In this document: piece after piece, positions 26,178 to 38,437 of the stretch
Position numbering within the stretch: the first letter of the stretch is position 1
Layout of the letters: each line of letters starts with the position of its first letter
DNA from: Streptomyces nodosus
Lineage (GTDB): Bacteria > Actinomycetota > Actinomycetes > Streptomycetales > Streptomycetaceae
Reading direction: 5' to 3'
DNA: 64,000 nucleotides
NCBI RefSeq assembly: GCF_008704995.1
Contig: NZ_CP023747.1
Span: 6,916,001 to 6,980,000 of the forward strand
Translations under genes and position numbers: made by a program
The notes under the pieces: generated by a model
What the model saw: the letters and a program-made list of their open reading frames with translations, nothing else
Told to the model about the DNA's origin: nothing
The model's database searches: none

Positions 26178-26714
26178 TCAATCCCCCGTCTCGGCGGGCT
26201 CCGTCTTGGCGGCGAGCACCCTCTCACGGCGGTCCACGACCACATACGCGCTCGCCGCGCTCGCAGCGAAGGAGAGCAGAAGCAGGCAGGGACGGTTGAG
26301 ACGGTTACCGGTGAGGTGGTCCAGCGACCAGCGGCCCGGGCCGGCCAGGCTCAGGCACGCGGCGACAAAGCCGAGGTAGGCGGGGTACTCGTAGCCACCG
26401 GAGGTGACGAAGAAGCCGGCCTTGCGATGGACCGCGACCGCACCGGACATGGCACCGGTCGCCGCGGCACCCGCTACAGGGGTGGCCATACCGAGCGCGA
26501 GCAGCAGACCACCGCCCGCTTCACAGCTCCCCGCCGCGAGCGCACTCTGTCTGCCCGGCCGGAAACCCAGGTCCTCCATCGTCTTCGCCGTCTTCTCCAG
26601 GCCCCCGCCTCCGAACCAGCCGAACAGCTTCTGGGCGCCGTGCGCGAAGAACACACTGCCGGTGCCGAGCCGCAGAGCCAGCAGTCCGAGGTTCTTTCGG
26701 GCGAGGTGGGCCAC
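26178..26714 (-). CDS. DoxX family membrane protein
   Basis: 178 residues from GTG 26714, with GGAAGGA seven bases upstream. Four hydrophobic segments and the DoxX signature near the N-terminus (LALRLGTGSVFFAHGAQKLFG, then GFRPG) are clear. DoxX proteins are small inner-membrane proteins linked to redox or oxidative-stress functions, often with thiosulfate or thiol partners. No such partner is adjacent here. Confidence 0.85.
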   Translation of the reverse strand: MAHLARKNLGLLALRLGTGSVFFAHGAQKLFGWFGGGGLEKTAKTMEDLGFRPGRQSALAAGSCEAGGGLLLALGMATPVAGAAATGAMSGAVAVHRKAGFFVTSGGYEYPAYLGFVAACLSLAGPGRWSLDHLTGNRLNRPCLLLLSFAASAASAYVVVDRRERVLAAKTEPAETGD

Positions 26715-27060
26715 GGCGATGTCCTTCCTCGCGCCAGGGGCGGCGCGGCAGACCAGTCCCCACCCCGGAGCCGAACAAGCTTCACCCACCATGGTTTCAC
26801 GCCGGTGCCGATCCCGCAGAACATGTCACCCGGCACGGTGCGGGTCCGCGCTACATGACGCGCAGGCGGTCGCATCCACTGAACTGATACGATCTCCCCA
26901 GATCTAGTGCCTTCTCGATGCGGATTCCGATCCGGCGGGAAGGCTTTTTTCATGCCCCGGCGGCCTGACCGGCACTGGTGAACCCGATGCGACGGCGCCC
27001 GCCCCGCCGAGCGTTCCGCGCGCCGCGGGTCTCCGATCCCCCTCGAAGGAGAGCCCTTTC
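26715..27060. promoter_or_regulatory. Divergent intergenic region with a U-tailed hairpin
   Basis: 346 bp between the DoxX and aldo/keto reductase genes. It holds a -10-like TACGAT (26888-26893). Next comes a hairpin, GCCTTCTCG (26909-26917) with CGGGAAGGC (26936-26944, one G-U pair), followed directly by six T (26945-26950). This is a textbook intrinsic terminator reading rightward, 111 bp before the reductase start. It could end a short RNA or act as an attenuator in the reductase leader. No protein is visible. Confidence 0.5.
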
Positions 27061-27978
27061 ATGGACCCATGGACGAACACCCCAGCCGCCACCGGCACTT
27101 GGCGACTCGGTGACCGAACCGTCAACCGCATCGGGTTCGGTGCGATGCGCCTGACCGGCACCACGCCCTTCGACCAGGGCGCCCCACGTGATCGTGAGCA
27201 GTCGATCGGGGTGCTCCGACGGGCGGTCGAACTCGGCGTGAACCACATCGACACCGCCGCGTTCTACTTCTCGGCGACACGCTCAGCCAATGAACTGATC
27301 AACCGGGCGCTGGCGCCGTACCCGGACGAACTGGTCATCACGACCAAGGTCTGGCCGGGCCGCGATGCCTCGGGTGCATGGTGGTGGGCCACTCCGGCGC
27401 AGTTGCGCGGCCAGGTCGAGGAGAACCTGCGCCAACTCGGCCGCGATCACCTGGATGTGGTGAACCTTCGTGTACCACCGAGCCGGCGGAACGGCTCGAT
27501 CGGCGAGCACTTCGCCGCGCTGGCCGAACTGCGCGACGCCGGGCTGATCCGGCACCTCGGTGTCTCCAACGTCACCTCCGAGCAACTGACCGAGGCCCTG
27601 GCCATCGCCCCGGTCGTCTGTGTGCAGAACCCTTACGGGATCGGAGCGTCGAGCGAGGACCGTGCCCTTCTGCGGCGCTGCGGTGAACTCGGCCTCGCCT
27701 TCGTACCGTTCTTCGCGATCGCCGGCTCCGGGCGCGAGTCTGGTCCCGCGGCCCGGGACACCGAGGCGGTGCAGGCCGTCGCCCGCGCGCACGATGCGTC
27801 CGTCGCGCAGGTCCGACTGGCCTGGACCTTGCACCAGGGGCCGCATGTCCTGGCGATCCCGGGAACCGGCGATCCGGAACACCTCGAACAGAACATGGCG
27901 GCGGGCCGCCTGAGCCTCTCGGAGGGGGAGATGGCCCGGCTCACCGGTACCGATGCGCCTGATCAGCCGACTTCATGA
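27061..27978 (+). CDS. Aldo/keto reductase
   Basis: 305 residues in a TIM-barrel AKR layout. RIGFGAMRLTG opens the barrel, HIDTAAFYFSATRSANELI carries the catalytic Asp and Tyr, and VITTKVWPG carries the Lys. The catalytic His expected at the end of the next strand is Arg instead (LDVVNLRVPP). I have the impression that this variation is shared by an actinobacterial AKR subgroup. LAIPGTGDPEHLEQN near the end is the NADPH phosphate-binding region. The physiological substrate is unknown. Its 3' end overlaps the convergent DUF397 gene by six bases. Confidence 0.9.
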   Translation: MDPWTNTPAATGTWRLGDRTVNRIGFGAMRLTGTTPFDQGAPRDREQSIGVLRRAVELGVNHIDTAAFYFSATRSANELINRALAPYPDELVITTKVWPGRDASGAWWWATPAQLRGQVEENLRQLGRDHLDVVNLRVPPSRRNGSIGEHFAALAELRDAGLIRHLGVSNVTSEQLTEALAIAPVVCVQNPYGIGASSEDRALLRRCGELGLAFVPFFAIAGSGRESGPAARDTEAVQAVARAHDASVAQVRLAWTLHQGPHVLAIPGTGDPEHLEQNMAAGRLSLSEGEMARLTGTDAPDQPTS

Positions 27979-28176
27979 GGGACGACGCCGGTAGGAGCCG
28001 GCCGCCGACGCGGTGAAGGCCGACCAGGCGTCGGGGGAGAGGGTGAGCGGCTTTCTCCGGACGTCCTTCGAGTCCCGTACATGAACTGCCTCGTGGCACA
28101 CAGCGACCTCTACACAGTTGCCGCCCCCACCGCCGCTGTAACTGCTCTTGAACCAAGCAACTCCGCTGGCGTTCAT
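27973..28176 (-). CDS. DUF397 domain protein
   Basis: 67 residues with the whole DUF397 pattern: WFKSSYSGGGGGNCVEVA, then VHVRDSKD, then LTLSPDAWSAFTA. GGAG lies four bases before ATG 28176, and the ATG overlaps the stop of the upstream XRE reading as ATGA. In Streptomyces, DUF397 proteins are encoded next to XRE-DUF5753 regulators (BldB/WhiJ-like and antitoxin-like pairs). Here the partner is damaged while this gene is intact. Confidence 0.92.
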   Translation of the reverse strand: MNASGVAWFKSSYSGGGGGNCVEVAVCHEAVHVRDSKDVRRKPLTLSPDAWSAFTASAAGSYRRRPS

Positions 28177-28585
28177 AGCGCTCCTCGCATCTGCTTCAGT
28201 AGGTCGGGCTGGAACAAGCCCGGAATGACGGAGCACTTGTACGCATACAACGAGACCGCCTCCTCCTCGATCCCCGCCCACTGGCGGAACCAGGAAGCCA
28301 GCCCCACCTTCCGCGTCAGGCTCATTGTCGCGGCCCCCAGAACTCGCGCCGCGACCGGGCCCAAGGCCTCCTCGGACCGGTTGACCAGGTCCTTCGACGG
28401 GAAACGCTTCCCCTGCTCGACCTTGGCGATGTATGCGGGCGAGTAGCGCACCAGCGGCGCGAACTGCTCCTGCGTCAGGCCGGCCTCTTCCCGCAGGGCC
28501 TTGAGGACTGCGCCGAAGGTCTTCAGACTGTCCGAGAGTTCGGGCTCGGGGCCCCGCCCACTCCGCCACCGTTGTCCGTCGCCAT
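28173..28585 (-). pseudogene. XRE-DUF5753 regulator, frameshifted and truncated
   Basis: ATG 28585 (GGGGAAGG eight bases upstream) opens MATDNGGGVGG, which hits a stop after 20 codons. The rest of the expected protein is in another frame, with no usable start of its own until mid-HTH: ELSDSLKTFGAVLKALREEA, then LTQEQF and the rest of an XRE helix-turn-helix. One base change near the G/C run at about 28548-28556 would join them. The DUF5753 part stops after about 30 residues (IPGLFQPDLLKQMRGAL) instead of about 180. It is therefore a relic, or a sequencing error plus a real deletion. Confidence 0.7.
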
Positions 28586-28666
28586 CGCAGCCGCCTTCCC
28601 CTCGTGATCACGAGTTGGGTCGTCTTGGTAGTCGCTGTGGGGCTCAGCAGTCATTAGGGGGAAGGC

Positions 28667-29251
28667 CTACTGCCCGCCGAGTCGGAGTGCAGCAACCATG
28701 TACAGGCTCGCGGACACCGTCAGAAGCAGAAAGGCGATAGTCGTGTGGACGACGAGTCCTTGCCCGGGGGCAAGGCCGAGATGTGCCCGGGCGGCACGGC
28801 TCACGCGGGGCCTGGGAACACCTCGCGCGGCGTTCACGTCCGCCTTCTCGATCGCTCGGCGCAGCTTCCTGCGACTTCTCTCGGCCGTGATACCCAGTCG
28901 CACACCGTGGGCATCGCGCACCAACAGGGTCCGGTACACGCTGCCGTACGAGAACGTCGTCAGCAGCCGGACGGTGGTGATCCGGTTGAGGTCGACAGAC
29001 CGTTCGCCGGTCAAGGTGCGCGCAGTCAGGTGCGACGATGAGTGCCGGAAAGGAGCTCGCTCCTCGCACAGCGCGGGGAGCAGGACGAAGCTGATGATCC
29101 CGGACAGCAGGCCGAGCACGATCGGTGCGCCTTCGGGGACTACCCCCGCCCTGGCCAGCCCGTAGCCGCCGAAAGGCAACAGAAGGACCGTCACCGCCAG
29201 GCCCGATCCCATGCGTGCACGCGCCACGCTGCGGGTTGTGGTTGCTTCCAC
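28667..29251 (-). CDS. Two-to-four-span membrane protein with PH-like domain, unknown function
   Basis: 194 residues from GTG 29251, which has GGGGAGG six bases upstream; longer readings are not supported. Two hydrophobic segments near the N-terminus (VTVLLLPFGGYGLARAG and IVLGLLSGIISFVLLPAL) precede a soluble middle (LTGERSVDLNRITTVRLLTT, with LLVRDAHGVRLGI) resembling small bacterial PH-type membrane domains. A final hydrophobic segment (FLLLTVSASLYMVAALRLGG) follows. No specific function is recognised. Confidence 0.7.
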   Translation of the reverse strand: MEATTTRSVARARMGSGLAVTVLLLPFGGYGLARAGVVPEGAPIVLGLLSGIISFVLLPALCEERAPFRHSSSHLTARTLTGERSVDLNRITTVRLLTTFSYGSVYRTLLVRDAHGVRLGITAERSRRKLRRAIEKADVNAARGVPRPRVSRAARAHLGLAPGQGLVVHTTIAFLLLTVSASLYMVAALRLGGQ

Positions 29252-29390
29252 TGAGACCCTCCCCGTTTCTGCCGCAGACATCAGCATGCATACGCGGCGG
29301 ACCCCTGCGCATTGCCGGTGTCCAGCAATCTTGGGCTCAGTATTTATCGGGCCAGGTCCCCAGTCACCAGCAGGACTCCGTGATCTTGCT

Positions 29391-29700
29391 CGGCCGGGCC
29401 AGGTGGGATGCCGACCGCGTGCGCGATGACGTGCGTGAGTACGTGCTGGAGCGTCTACGCGACGAGGATGCGGTGCTGGTGGTCGACGAGACCGGGGACG
29501 TGAAAAAGGGCACGCACACCGTCGGTGTCCAGCGCCTGGCGTCGCCTGCTCCCACGAAGTCACCACCGGCACCAGGAAGTTCCGCGCGGATACCCTGGCC
29601 ACACCGGTCCGCGTCGCGGGGTCCAGATGGCGAGTGGAGGAGACCTTCCAGGCCGGAAAGGCGGCCCGTGCGCGACGTGACCCACCGGCTCGCCTGGTCC
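29391..29700 (+). pseudogene. IS701-type transposase remnant
   Basis: About 50 residues match the DDE region of IS701-family transposases: GRARWDADRVRDDVREYV, then VLVVDETGDVKKG with the first catalytic Asp, then THTVGVQR. The reading then jumps frame: CSHEVTTG, FRADTLA and RVAGSRWRVEETFQAGK follow, far too close together. The middle and both ends are missing, so this is an internally deleted, frameshifted relic. No terminal inverted repeats were found. Confidence 0.7.
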
Positions 29701-30248
29701 GCCTGGTGACGTCGCCCCGAGGCCCGAGCTCGGGCCAGCCATTACCGGAGACAAGCCGCGAGTCGGACATGAAGATCGCAATCTGCAGCTGGAGTACTAG
29801 AAGTTCCGGCTCTGCCGGAGGCCAGCGATGTGATACCCGGACCTGCCCCATCCATGGTGCGTCTTCGACTGGCCTTCCTGTTCGCGGAACGGCAGAGCTG
29901 TCAAGGCATCGACGATCGACAGCTGCTCCTCGGCGGAGCCTCAGGGTCGGGGTGGCTGGAGTATAAACCTCGCGCCTTTTTCAATTTACTTGGTCAACCT
30001 TTCTTCATAACGACCTCAGGGGTTCTTCAAAACTTCTCCACTAAACTCAAGCCCCCGATAAATCCGGCCGACTTATGAGCCCTCGCCACCAGCATTGATC
30101 CCTTTCCGAAGCTGATTGATCACTGATCGTTACGAAAATGTGCTTGTCTGGGTCGGGCGTAGTGTTCCGAAGGAAGTGATCAAGTGTCGACACCCCTTGG
30201 ATCAACGGGTGTTGGCGAATTCGACGTGTCCTCTATCAGGGAGAAGGA
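29701..30248. promoter_or_regulatory. Low-G+C region upstream of the urea operon
   Basis: About 550 bp without a credible gene. From about 29960 to 30130 the sequence is clearly A+T-richer than the rest of the window (for example TTTTTCAATTTACTTGG). It should contain the urea operon promoter and leader. ACACCC (30188-30193) with GGGTGT (30205-30210) can pair in the leader 40-60 bp before the first gene. No firm -35/-10 pair or GlnR box was found. Confidence 0.35.
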
Positions 30249-31202
30249 ATGCCTGTGGCAGGGCAGGTGGTGCAGCCCGGAAGCTGGGCTCCGGCGGAAG
30301 TCGGGCGGATACAGTTGCGGGGCGTCGCACAGGTCGCACTCAGTGCGAGCCCATGGACCGGGCTGCTTTTCACCATCGCGTTGTTCGCGGGCAGTTGGCA
30401 GATCGGCGTCTACGGTCTGCTCGGCGCGGCAGCGTCCACCGCGGCGGCCGCCGTACTGGGCGCCGACCGCGACGGTCTGACCAAAGGGCTGGAGGGCTAC
30501 TGCGGTTGCCTGACCGGCATCGCCATCGTCGTCCGGTTGGACGCCTCGTGGCGGACCGCGGTGCTCGCCGTCATCGCCGGAGCCGTCTGTTCGGTGCTGA
30601 GTGCCGCGGCCGGCCGTCTGCTGGGGCGCCTCGGGCTGCCCGCGCTGACGGCCCCGTTCTGCCTGGTCGCCGGGGCGCTGGCGAGTGCGCTGCCGACCTC
30701 CCCGGCCGCGACCGCCCCGCCGATCCCCACCGTCGGGTTCACCGCCCTGTCGGCCGCGGAACTGGGTCGGGCGTTCTGCAACGACATCGGTCAGGTCTTC
30801 TTCCTCGACACGTGGTACGCGGGCCTGCTGCTGCTCGTCGGGCTGCTCGTCGCCTCCCGGACCGCCGCCCTCGCCGCCGCCTGCGGCAGTGTCGTCGCGA
30901 TCCTGACCGCCTGCGCCATGGGCCTGCCCGCCGACCGGATCGCCGAGGGGCTCTACGGCTACAACGCGGTGCTCGTCGCCATCGCGCTGGCCGCGACCTT
31001 CCTGACCCTCACTCCGTGGACCGCCGGGTACGCCACGCTCGCCGCGGTGGCCTCGGTCCCCTTCACCGCCGCCTGGCAGGCCTTCGCCCAGCCCTCCGGC
31101 GGATCCCCCTTCACCTGGCCGTTCGTCGTGACGACCTGGCTCTTCCTGGCGGCCGCTCCAGCGCTGGAGCGGCCCGGCATCTCGTTCGAGAAAGCGAAGT
31201 GA
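30249..31202 (+). CDS. Urea transporter (UT family)
   Basis: 317 residues with about ten hydrophobic segments in two homologous halves, the UT/Yut channel fold. It starts GSWAPAEVGRIQLRGVAQV and contains LEGYCGCLTGIAI in the first half and EGLYGYNAVLVAIAL in the second; the repeated GxNxxL-like loops line the urea pore. GGGAGAAGG directly precedes ATG 30249. It is four bases before ureA, so urea entry and hydrolysis are co-expressed. Confidence 0.9.
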   Translation: MPVAGQVVQPGSWAPAEVGRIQLRGVAQVALSASPWTGLLFTIALFAGSWQIGVYGLLGAAASTAAAAVLGADRDGLTKGLEGYCGCLTGIAIVVRLDASWRTAVLAVIAGAVCSVLSAAAGRLLGRLGLPALTAPFCLVAGALASALPTSPAATAPPIPTVGFTALSAAELGRAFCNDIGQVFFLDTWYAGLLLLVGLLVASRTAALAAACGSVVAILTACAMGLPADRIAEGLYGYNAVLVAIALAATFLTLTPWTAGYATLAAVASVPFTAAWQAFAQPSGGSPFTWPFVVTTWLFLAAAPALERPGISFEKAK

Positions 31203-31206
31203 CGCC

Positions 31207-31512
31207 ATGAACCTCGCACCGCGGGAAATCGACAAACTCCATGTCTATGTGGTGGCGGACCTGGCCCGGCGCCGCAAGGCCCGGGGCACCAAGCTCAACT
31301 ACAGCGAAGCCGCCGCGCTGATCACCGAAGCCGTCCTGGAGGCCGCCCGCGACGGCCACACCGTGGCGGAGTGCATGGAGCTGGGCCGCAAGGTCGTCTC
31401 CGCCGACGACGTCATGCCCGGAGTGCGCGAGATGCTCACCGTGCTCCAGGTCGAGACGGCGTTCGTCGACGGGACGAAGCTGGTCACCTGCCACGACCCG
31501 ATCAGCGCCTGA
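31207..31512 (+). CDS. ureA: Urease subunit gamma
   Basis: 101 residues, exact family length. MNLAPREIDKLHVYVVADLA, LNYSEAAALITEAVLEAARD and GVREMLTVLQVETAFVDGTK are strongly conserved gamma-subunit blocks. Together with UreB and UreC it forms the nickel urease that hydrolyses urea to ammonia and carbamate in the cytoplasm. The genes for gamma and beta are separate here, unlike the fused UreAB of some actinobacteria. Confidence 0.97.
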   Translation: MNLAPREIDKLHVYVVADLARRRKARGTKLNYSEAAALITEAVLEAARDGHTVAECMELGRKVVSADDVMPGVREMLTVLQVETAFVDGTKLVTCHDPISA

Positions 31513-31542
31513 ACCACCGCCTGAAACACCGAGGAGACAACG

Positions 31543-31943
31543 ATGTCGGGTGGAGCCCACTACCTCTACGGGGACGACCCCGTGGAGATCAACGCCGACC
31601 GGGCCAAGATGAGCCTCACCGTCGCGAACACCGGTGACCGGGCTGTCCAGGTCGGCTCCCATTATCACTTCTTCGAGGTGAACCGCGCGCTGCGGTTCGA
31701 CCGCGAGGCCGCCTACGGAATGCATCTGGACATCCCCTCGGGCACGGCCGTGCGCTTCGAGCCCGGTGACACCCGCGAGGTCGAGCTGTGCGCCTTCGGC
31801 GGCACCCGCCGACTCGTCGGCTTCGCCGGACTCGTCGACGGGGGCCTGAACTCCGGCGACACCAAGCGCGCCGCGCTGCGCCGCGCCGCAGAACTGGGAT
31901 TCGCCGCCACCGACGGCACCGAGAACGAGGGGGCCGACGCCTG

Positions 31944-31944
<1 letters not shown>
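31543..31944 (+). CDS. ureB: Urease subunit beta
   Basis: 133 residues. Family blocks: ADRAKMSLTVANTGDRAVQV, GSHYHFFEVNRALRFDREAA, DIPSGTAVRFEPGDTREVEL and GFAGLVDGG. It is slightly longer than average because of a polar tail. Its stop overlaps the ureC start as TGATG, so the two subunits are translationally coupled. Confidence 0.97.
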
Positions 31945-33668
<1,724 letters not shown>

Positions 33669-33766
33669 CCAGCCCTTTTGACGGCCCGTCGGGCGCCCCG
33701 CGCGCCCGGCGGCCACCGACGGCCGGACCGCCACGGACGGCCACCCGGCAGGAACGGAACCCCGGC

Positions 33767-34465
33767 GTGAACGACCCGATGCCGATCCCGGCGCTGCTGA
33801 CCGGGCTCCAGCTCACCGACTCGGCCTTCCCCAGCGGCTACTACACCCTCTCCCACGGTCTGGAGGGTTTCCAGCAGGCCCGTGAGGTCACCCCGCGCAG
33901 CCTGCCCGCACTCCTCCACGACCTGCTCCGCCACAGCGCGGGACCGGCCGACGCGACCGCCCTGGCCCTCGCTCACCGCGCGGTGAGCGCGGACGACTGG
34001 GACCAGGTGGTGGCCGTGGAGCGGCGCCTGTACGCCACCAAGCTGGGCCGCGAGGCCCGGCAGGCCGCCGTCCGCACCGGACGCCAGCTGCTGGACCTGG
34101 CCGGCGAGGTCTACGGCGCAGCGGAGATCGAGCGGTACCGGGCCCTGTACCGGGACGGCGCGGTGCGCGGCTGTCAGCCGGTCGTCGCGGGCGTCGTCCA
34201 CGCGGCCAACGGGCTGACCGCACGGCAGGCGGTCACCTGCGAGCTGTTCGCCTTCGCGGCCAGCTTCGTGGGGGCCGCTCTGCGGCTGCGGCTCACCGAC
34301 CACCGCCGGGCCCAGGTCGTGCTGCACGCCGCCGCCCCGGTGATCGAGGAGACCGTATCGGCGGCCCTGCACCGGGAGCTGGCCGACCTCGGCGGATGCG
34401 TGCCCGTCGCGGACGTCATGGCCGGCCGCCACGAGCGCGCCGAAGCCCGGCTGTTCGCGAGCTAG
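33767..34465 (+). CDS. ureF: Urease accessory protein UreF
   Basis: 232 residues, all helical. Family blocks: LTDSAFPSGYYTLSHGLEGF near the N-terminus, HDLLRHSAGPADATALALAH, and QAVTCELFAFAASFVGAALR. Start is GTG 33767 with AGGAA upstream. UreF acts with UreD and UreG to load nickel into urease. It follows ureC after a 98-bp GC-rich spacer, where ureE would be expected in many other operons but is absent. Confidence 0.95.
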   Translation: MNDPMPIPALLTGLQLTDSAFPSGYYTLSHGLEGFQQAREVTPRSLPALLHDLLRHSAGPADATALALAHRAVSADDWDQVVAVERRLYATKLGREARQAAVRTGRQLLDLAGEVYGAAEIERYRALYRDGAVRGCQPVVAGVVHAANGLTARQAVTCELFAFAASFVGAALRLRLTDHRRAQVVLHAAAPVIEETVSAALHRELADLGGCVPVADVMAGRHERAEARLFAS

Positions 34466-34514
34466 CGGCCTCCCCGCAACGCGAAAACACCCCCACTCCG
34501 GACAAAGGATCACC

Positions 34515-35222
34515 ATGCACGACCCCACACAGGTCCGAGGCTCCCACCACCACGACCACGACGAGTTCGTGCAGCGCCCCAAGGACGGCGTGCTGCGCGT
34601 CGGCATCGCCGGGCCGGTCGGCTCCGGCAAGACCGCGCTGATCGAGGCGCTCGTCCCGGTGCTGATCGGGCGCGGCCGGACCCCCGCCGTGATCACCAAT
34701 GACATCTACACCTCCGAGGACGCCGCCCATGTCCGGCGCACCCTGGACGGAGTCCTTGCCGCGGACCGGATCGTCGGCGTCGAGACCGGAGCCTGCCCGC
34801 ACACCGCGGTTCGGGACGACCCGACGATGAACCAGGCCGCGGCGGACGAGATGCTGGAGCGCTTCCCCGAGGTGGACACGCTGCTCTTCGAGAGCGGCGG
34901 CGACAACCTGACGCTCACCTTCAGCCCGGCGCTCGTCGACCTCTTCCTGTTCGTGCTGGACACGGCCGAGGGCGACAAGATGCCGCGCAAGCGGGGCCCG
35001 GGCATCACCGAGTGCGAGCTCCTGGTCATCAACAAGATCGACATCGCCCGGTATGTGCGGTGCGACCTGTCCGTGATGGAGTCGGACGCCCGACGCGTCC
35101 GGGAGGGGCGACCGGTGGTGCTGACCAACTCCCTGACCGGAGAGGGCCTGGACACGATCGCCGACTTCCTCCTGGCCCACGAGGCCGCACAGCAGGACCT
35201 CCCGGAAGCGGCTTCCGCATGA
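34515..35222 (+). CDS. ureG: Urease accessory GTPase UreG
   Basis: 235 residues. P-loop GPVGSGKT at 33-40, switch/metal motif VETGACPHTAVRDDP with the Cys-Pro-His nickel site, and the G-domain NKID motif. The N-terminus carries a short His-rich stretch (SHHHDHDE, 10-17), which may store or capture nickel in place of the missing UreE. It hydrolyses GTP to drive nickel transfer into the UreABC-UreDF complex. Confidence 0.97.
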   Translation: MHDPTQVRGSHHHDHDEFVQRPKDGVLRVGIAGPVGSGKTALIEALVPVLIGRGRTPAVITNDIYTSEDAAHVRRTLDGVLAADRIVGVETGACPHTAVRDDPTMNQAAADEMLERFPEVDTLLFESGGDNLTLTFSPALVDLFLFVLDTAEGDKMPRKRGPGITECELLVINKIDIARYVRCDLSVMESDARRVREGRPVVLTNSLTGEGLDTIADFLLAHEAAQQDLPEAASA

Positions 35223-36160
35223 CCGAGGCGCCCGCGCGACTGGACCCCGCACACTATGAACCCCGGCGGGTACCGGACCGGATGCTCGGCCTCACCGGCA
35301 CCCCGGACACTCTGGCCGCCGGGCGCCCCGGCAAGGTCGGTCTGCTCGAACTGCGCTATGCGCGGGTCGGCGACCGCACCGAACTCGTCGACCGCTACCA
35401 GAAGTCACCGCTCCAGATCATGCGTCCGCTGTATGTGGACCCGCTGCGGCCCGACATGCCGGTGACCTATCTGATGTCCACCGGCGGCGGCATCGTCCAG
35501 GCCGACCGCAACCGCATGGACATCGACTGCGGCCCCGGCACCGCGGTGCACCTGACCACACAGGCCGCCACCAAGCTGCACCGCGTGGAGTTCGACCACG
35601 CCACCCAGGTCGTCAACCTCACCGCCGGACCCGGTAGTTACGTCGAGTACCTGCCCGACCCGCTGATCCCCTACCGGGACGCGCGCTTCTACCAGCACAC
35701 CCGGGTGACCGTCGACCCCACCGCCACCGTGCTGCTGGGCGAGACGATCGCGGCCGGCCGGCTGGCCCGCGGCGAACGCCACGCCTACCGCCTGCTCTTC
35801 AGCGACCTGGAGATCGAACGCCCCGACGGGGAAATGCTGGTGGTGGACACCGTACGCCTGGATCCGCACGAGCCCGGCTCGGTGACCGGCCCGGCGGTCT
35901 TCTCCGGCCACGACCTGATGGCCACGCTCTACGCGGTCACCCCGCTCGCCCCCGCGACGGAGGTCGCCGACACCCTGCACCAAGCCCTGCTGACCACCGG
36001 GCCGGCCTTCGGAGTGAGCGTCCTTCCCGACGACTGCGGCGCCTGGGTGCGGATCATGGGCAGCGACTCGCCCTCGGTCACCCGAGCCCTGCGCACCGCC
36101 TGGGACGCCCTGCGCCACCTACTGATCGGCGTCCCCGCCCCCGACCTCCGCAAGAGCTGA
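35219..36160 (+). CDS. ureD: Urease accessory protein UreD
   Basis: 313 residues, ATG overlapping the ureG stop as ATGA. UreD/UreH blocks: MPVTYLMSTGGGIVQADRN, AVHLTTQAATKLHRVE, YLPDPLIPYRDARFYQHTRV and LLGETIAAGRLARGE. UreD is the scaffold that binds apo-urease and channels nickel. The N-terminus is about 30 residues longer than in minimal UreD proteins. It closes the operon ahead of a strong terminator. Confidence 0.95.
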   Translation: MTEAPARLDPAHYEPRRVPDRMLGLTGTPDTLAAGRPGKVGLLELRYARVGDRTELVDRYQKSPLQIMRPLYVDPLRPDMPVTYLMSTGGGIVQADRNRMDIDCGPGTAVHLTTQAATKLHRVEFDHATQVVNLTAGPGSYVEYLPDPLIPYRDARFYQHTRVTVDPTATVLLGETIAAGRLARGERHAYRLLFSDLEIERPDGEMLVVDTVRLDPHEPGSVTGPAVFSGHDLMATLYAVTPLAPATEVADTLHQALLTTGPAFGVSVLPDDCGAWVRIMGSDSPSVTRALRTAWDALRHLLIGVPAPDLRKS

Positions 36161-36205
36161 CACCCCGCGCCCGCCGTCCGGTCGCCCCGGGGCTGCGCGT
36201 CACAT

Positions 36206-36248
36206 CCCCTCACCCGGACAGTGCCGTACGGTCCGTCCGGGTGAGGGG
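36206..36248. terminator. Bidirectional terminator between ureD and the catalase gene
   Basis: CCCCTCACCCGGAC (36206-36219) pairs perfectly with 36235-36248: 14 bp with a 15-nt loop. It is placed between two convergent genes and closes both transcripts. Confidence 0.75.
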
Positions 36249-36269
36249 AGTCCGGCACACGCCCGGCGC

Positions 36270-38390
<2,121 letters not shown>

Positions 38391-38437
38391 GGGACTGCAC
38401 TCCTTCGCTGTCGGCAGGCGTTCTCGCCTCTGCTGCC

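Noticed and set aside
26715..27060. Riboswitch in front of the aldo/keto reductase gene
   Set aside because: There is a terminator hairpin, but no aptamer-like conserved fold or known riboswitch consensus could be recognised.
27061..27978. Inactive aldo/keto reductase because the catalytic His is Arg
   Set aside because: Asp, Tyr and Lys are kept and I have the impression that the same replacement is common in actinobacterial relatives, so loss of function is not supported.
29960..30248. GlnR or nickel-regulator box before the urea operon
   Set aside because: GTTAC-like and inverted elements were looked for; none matched the spacing of the known boxes well enough.
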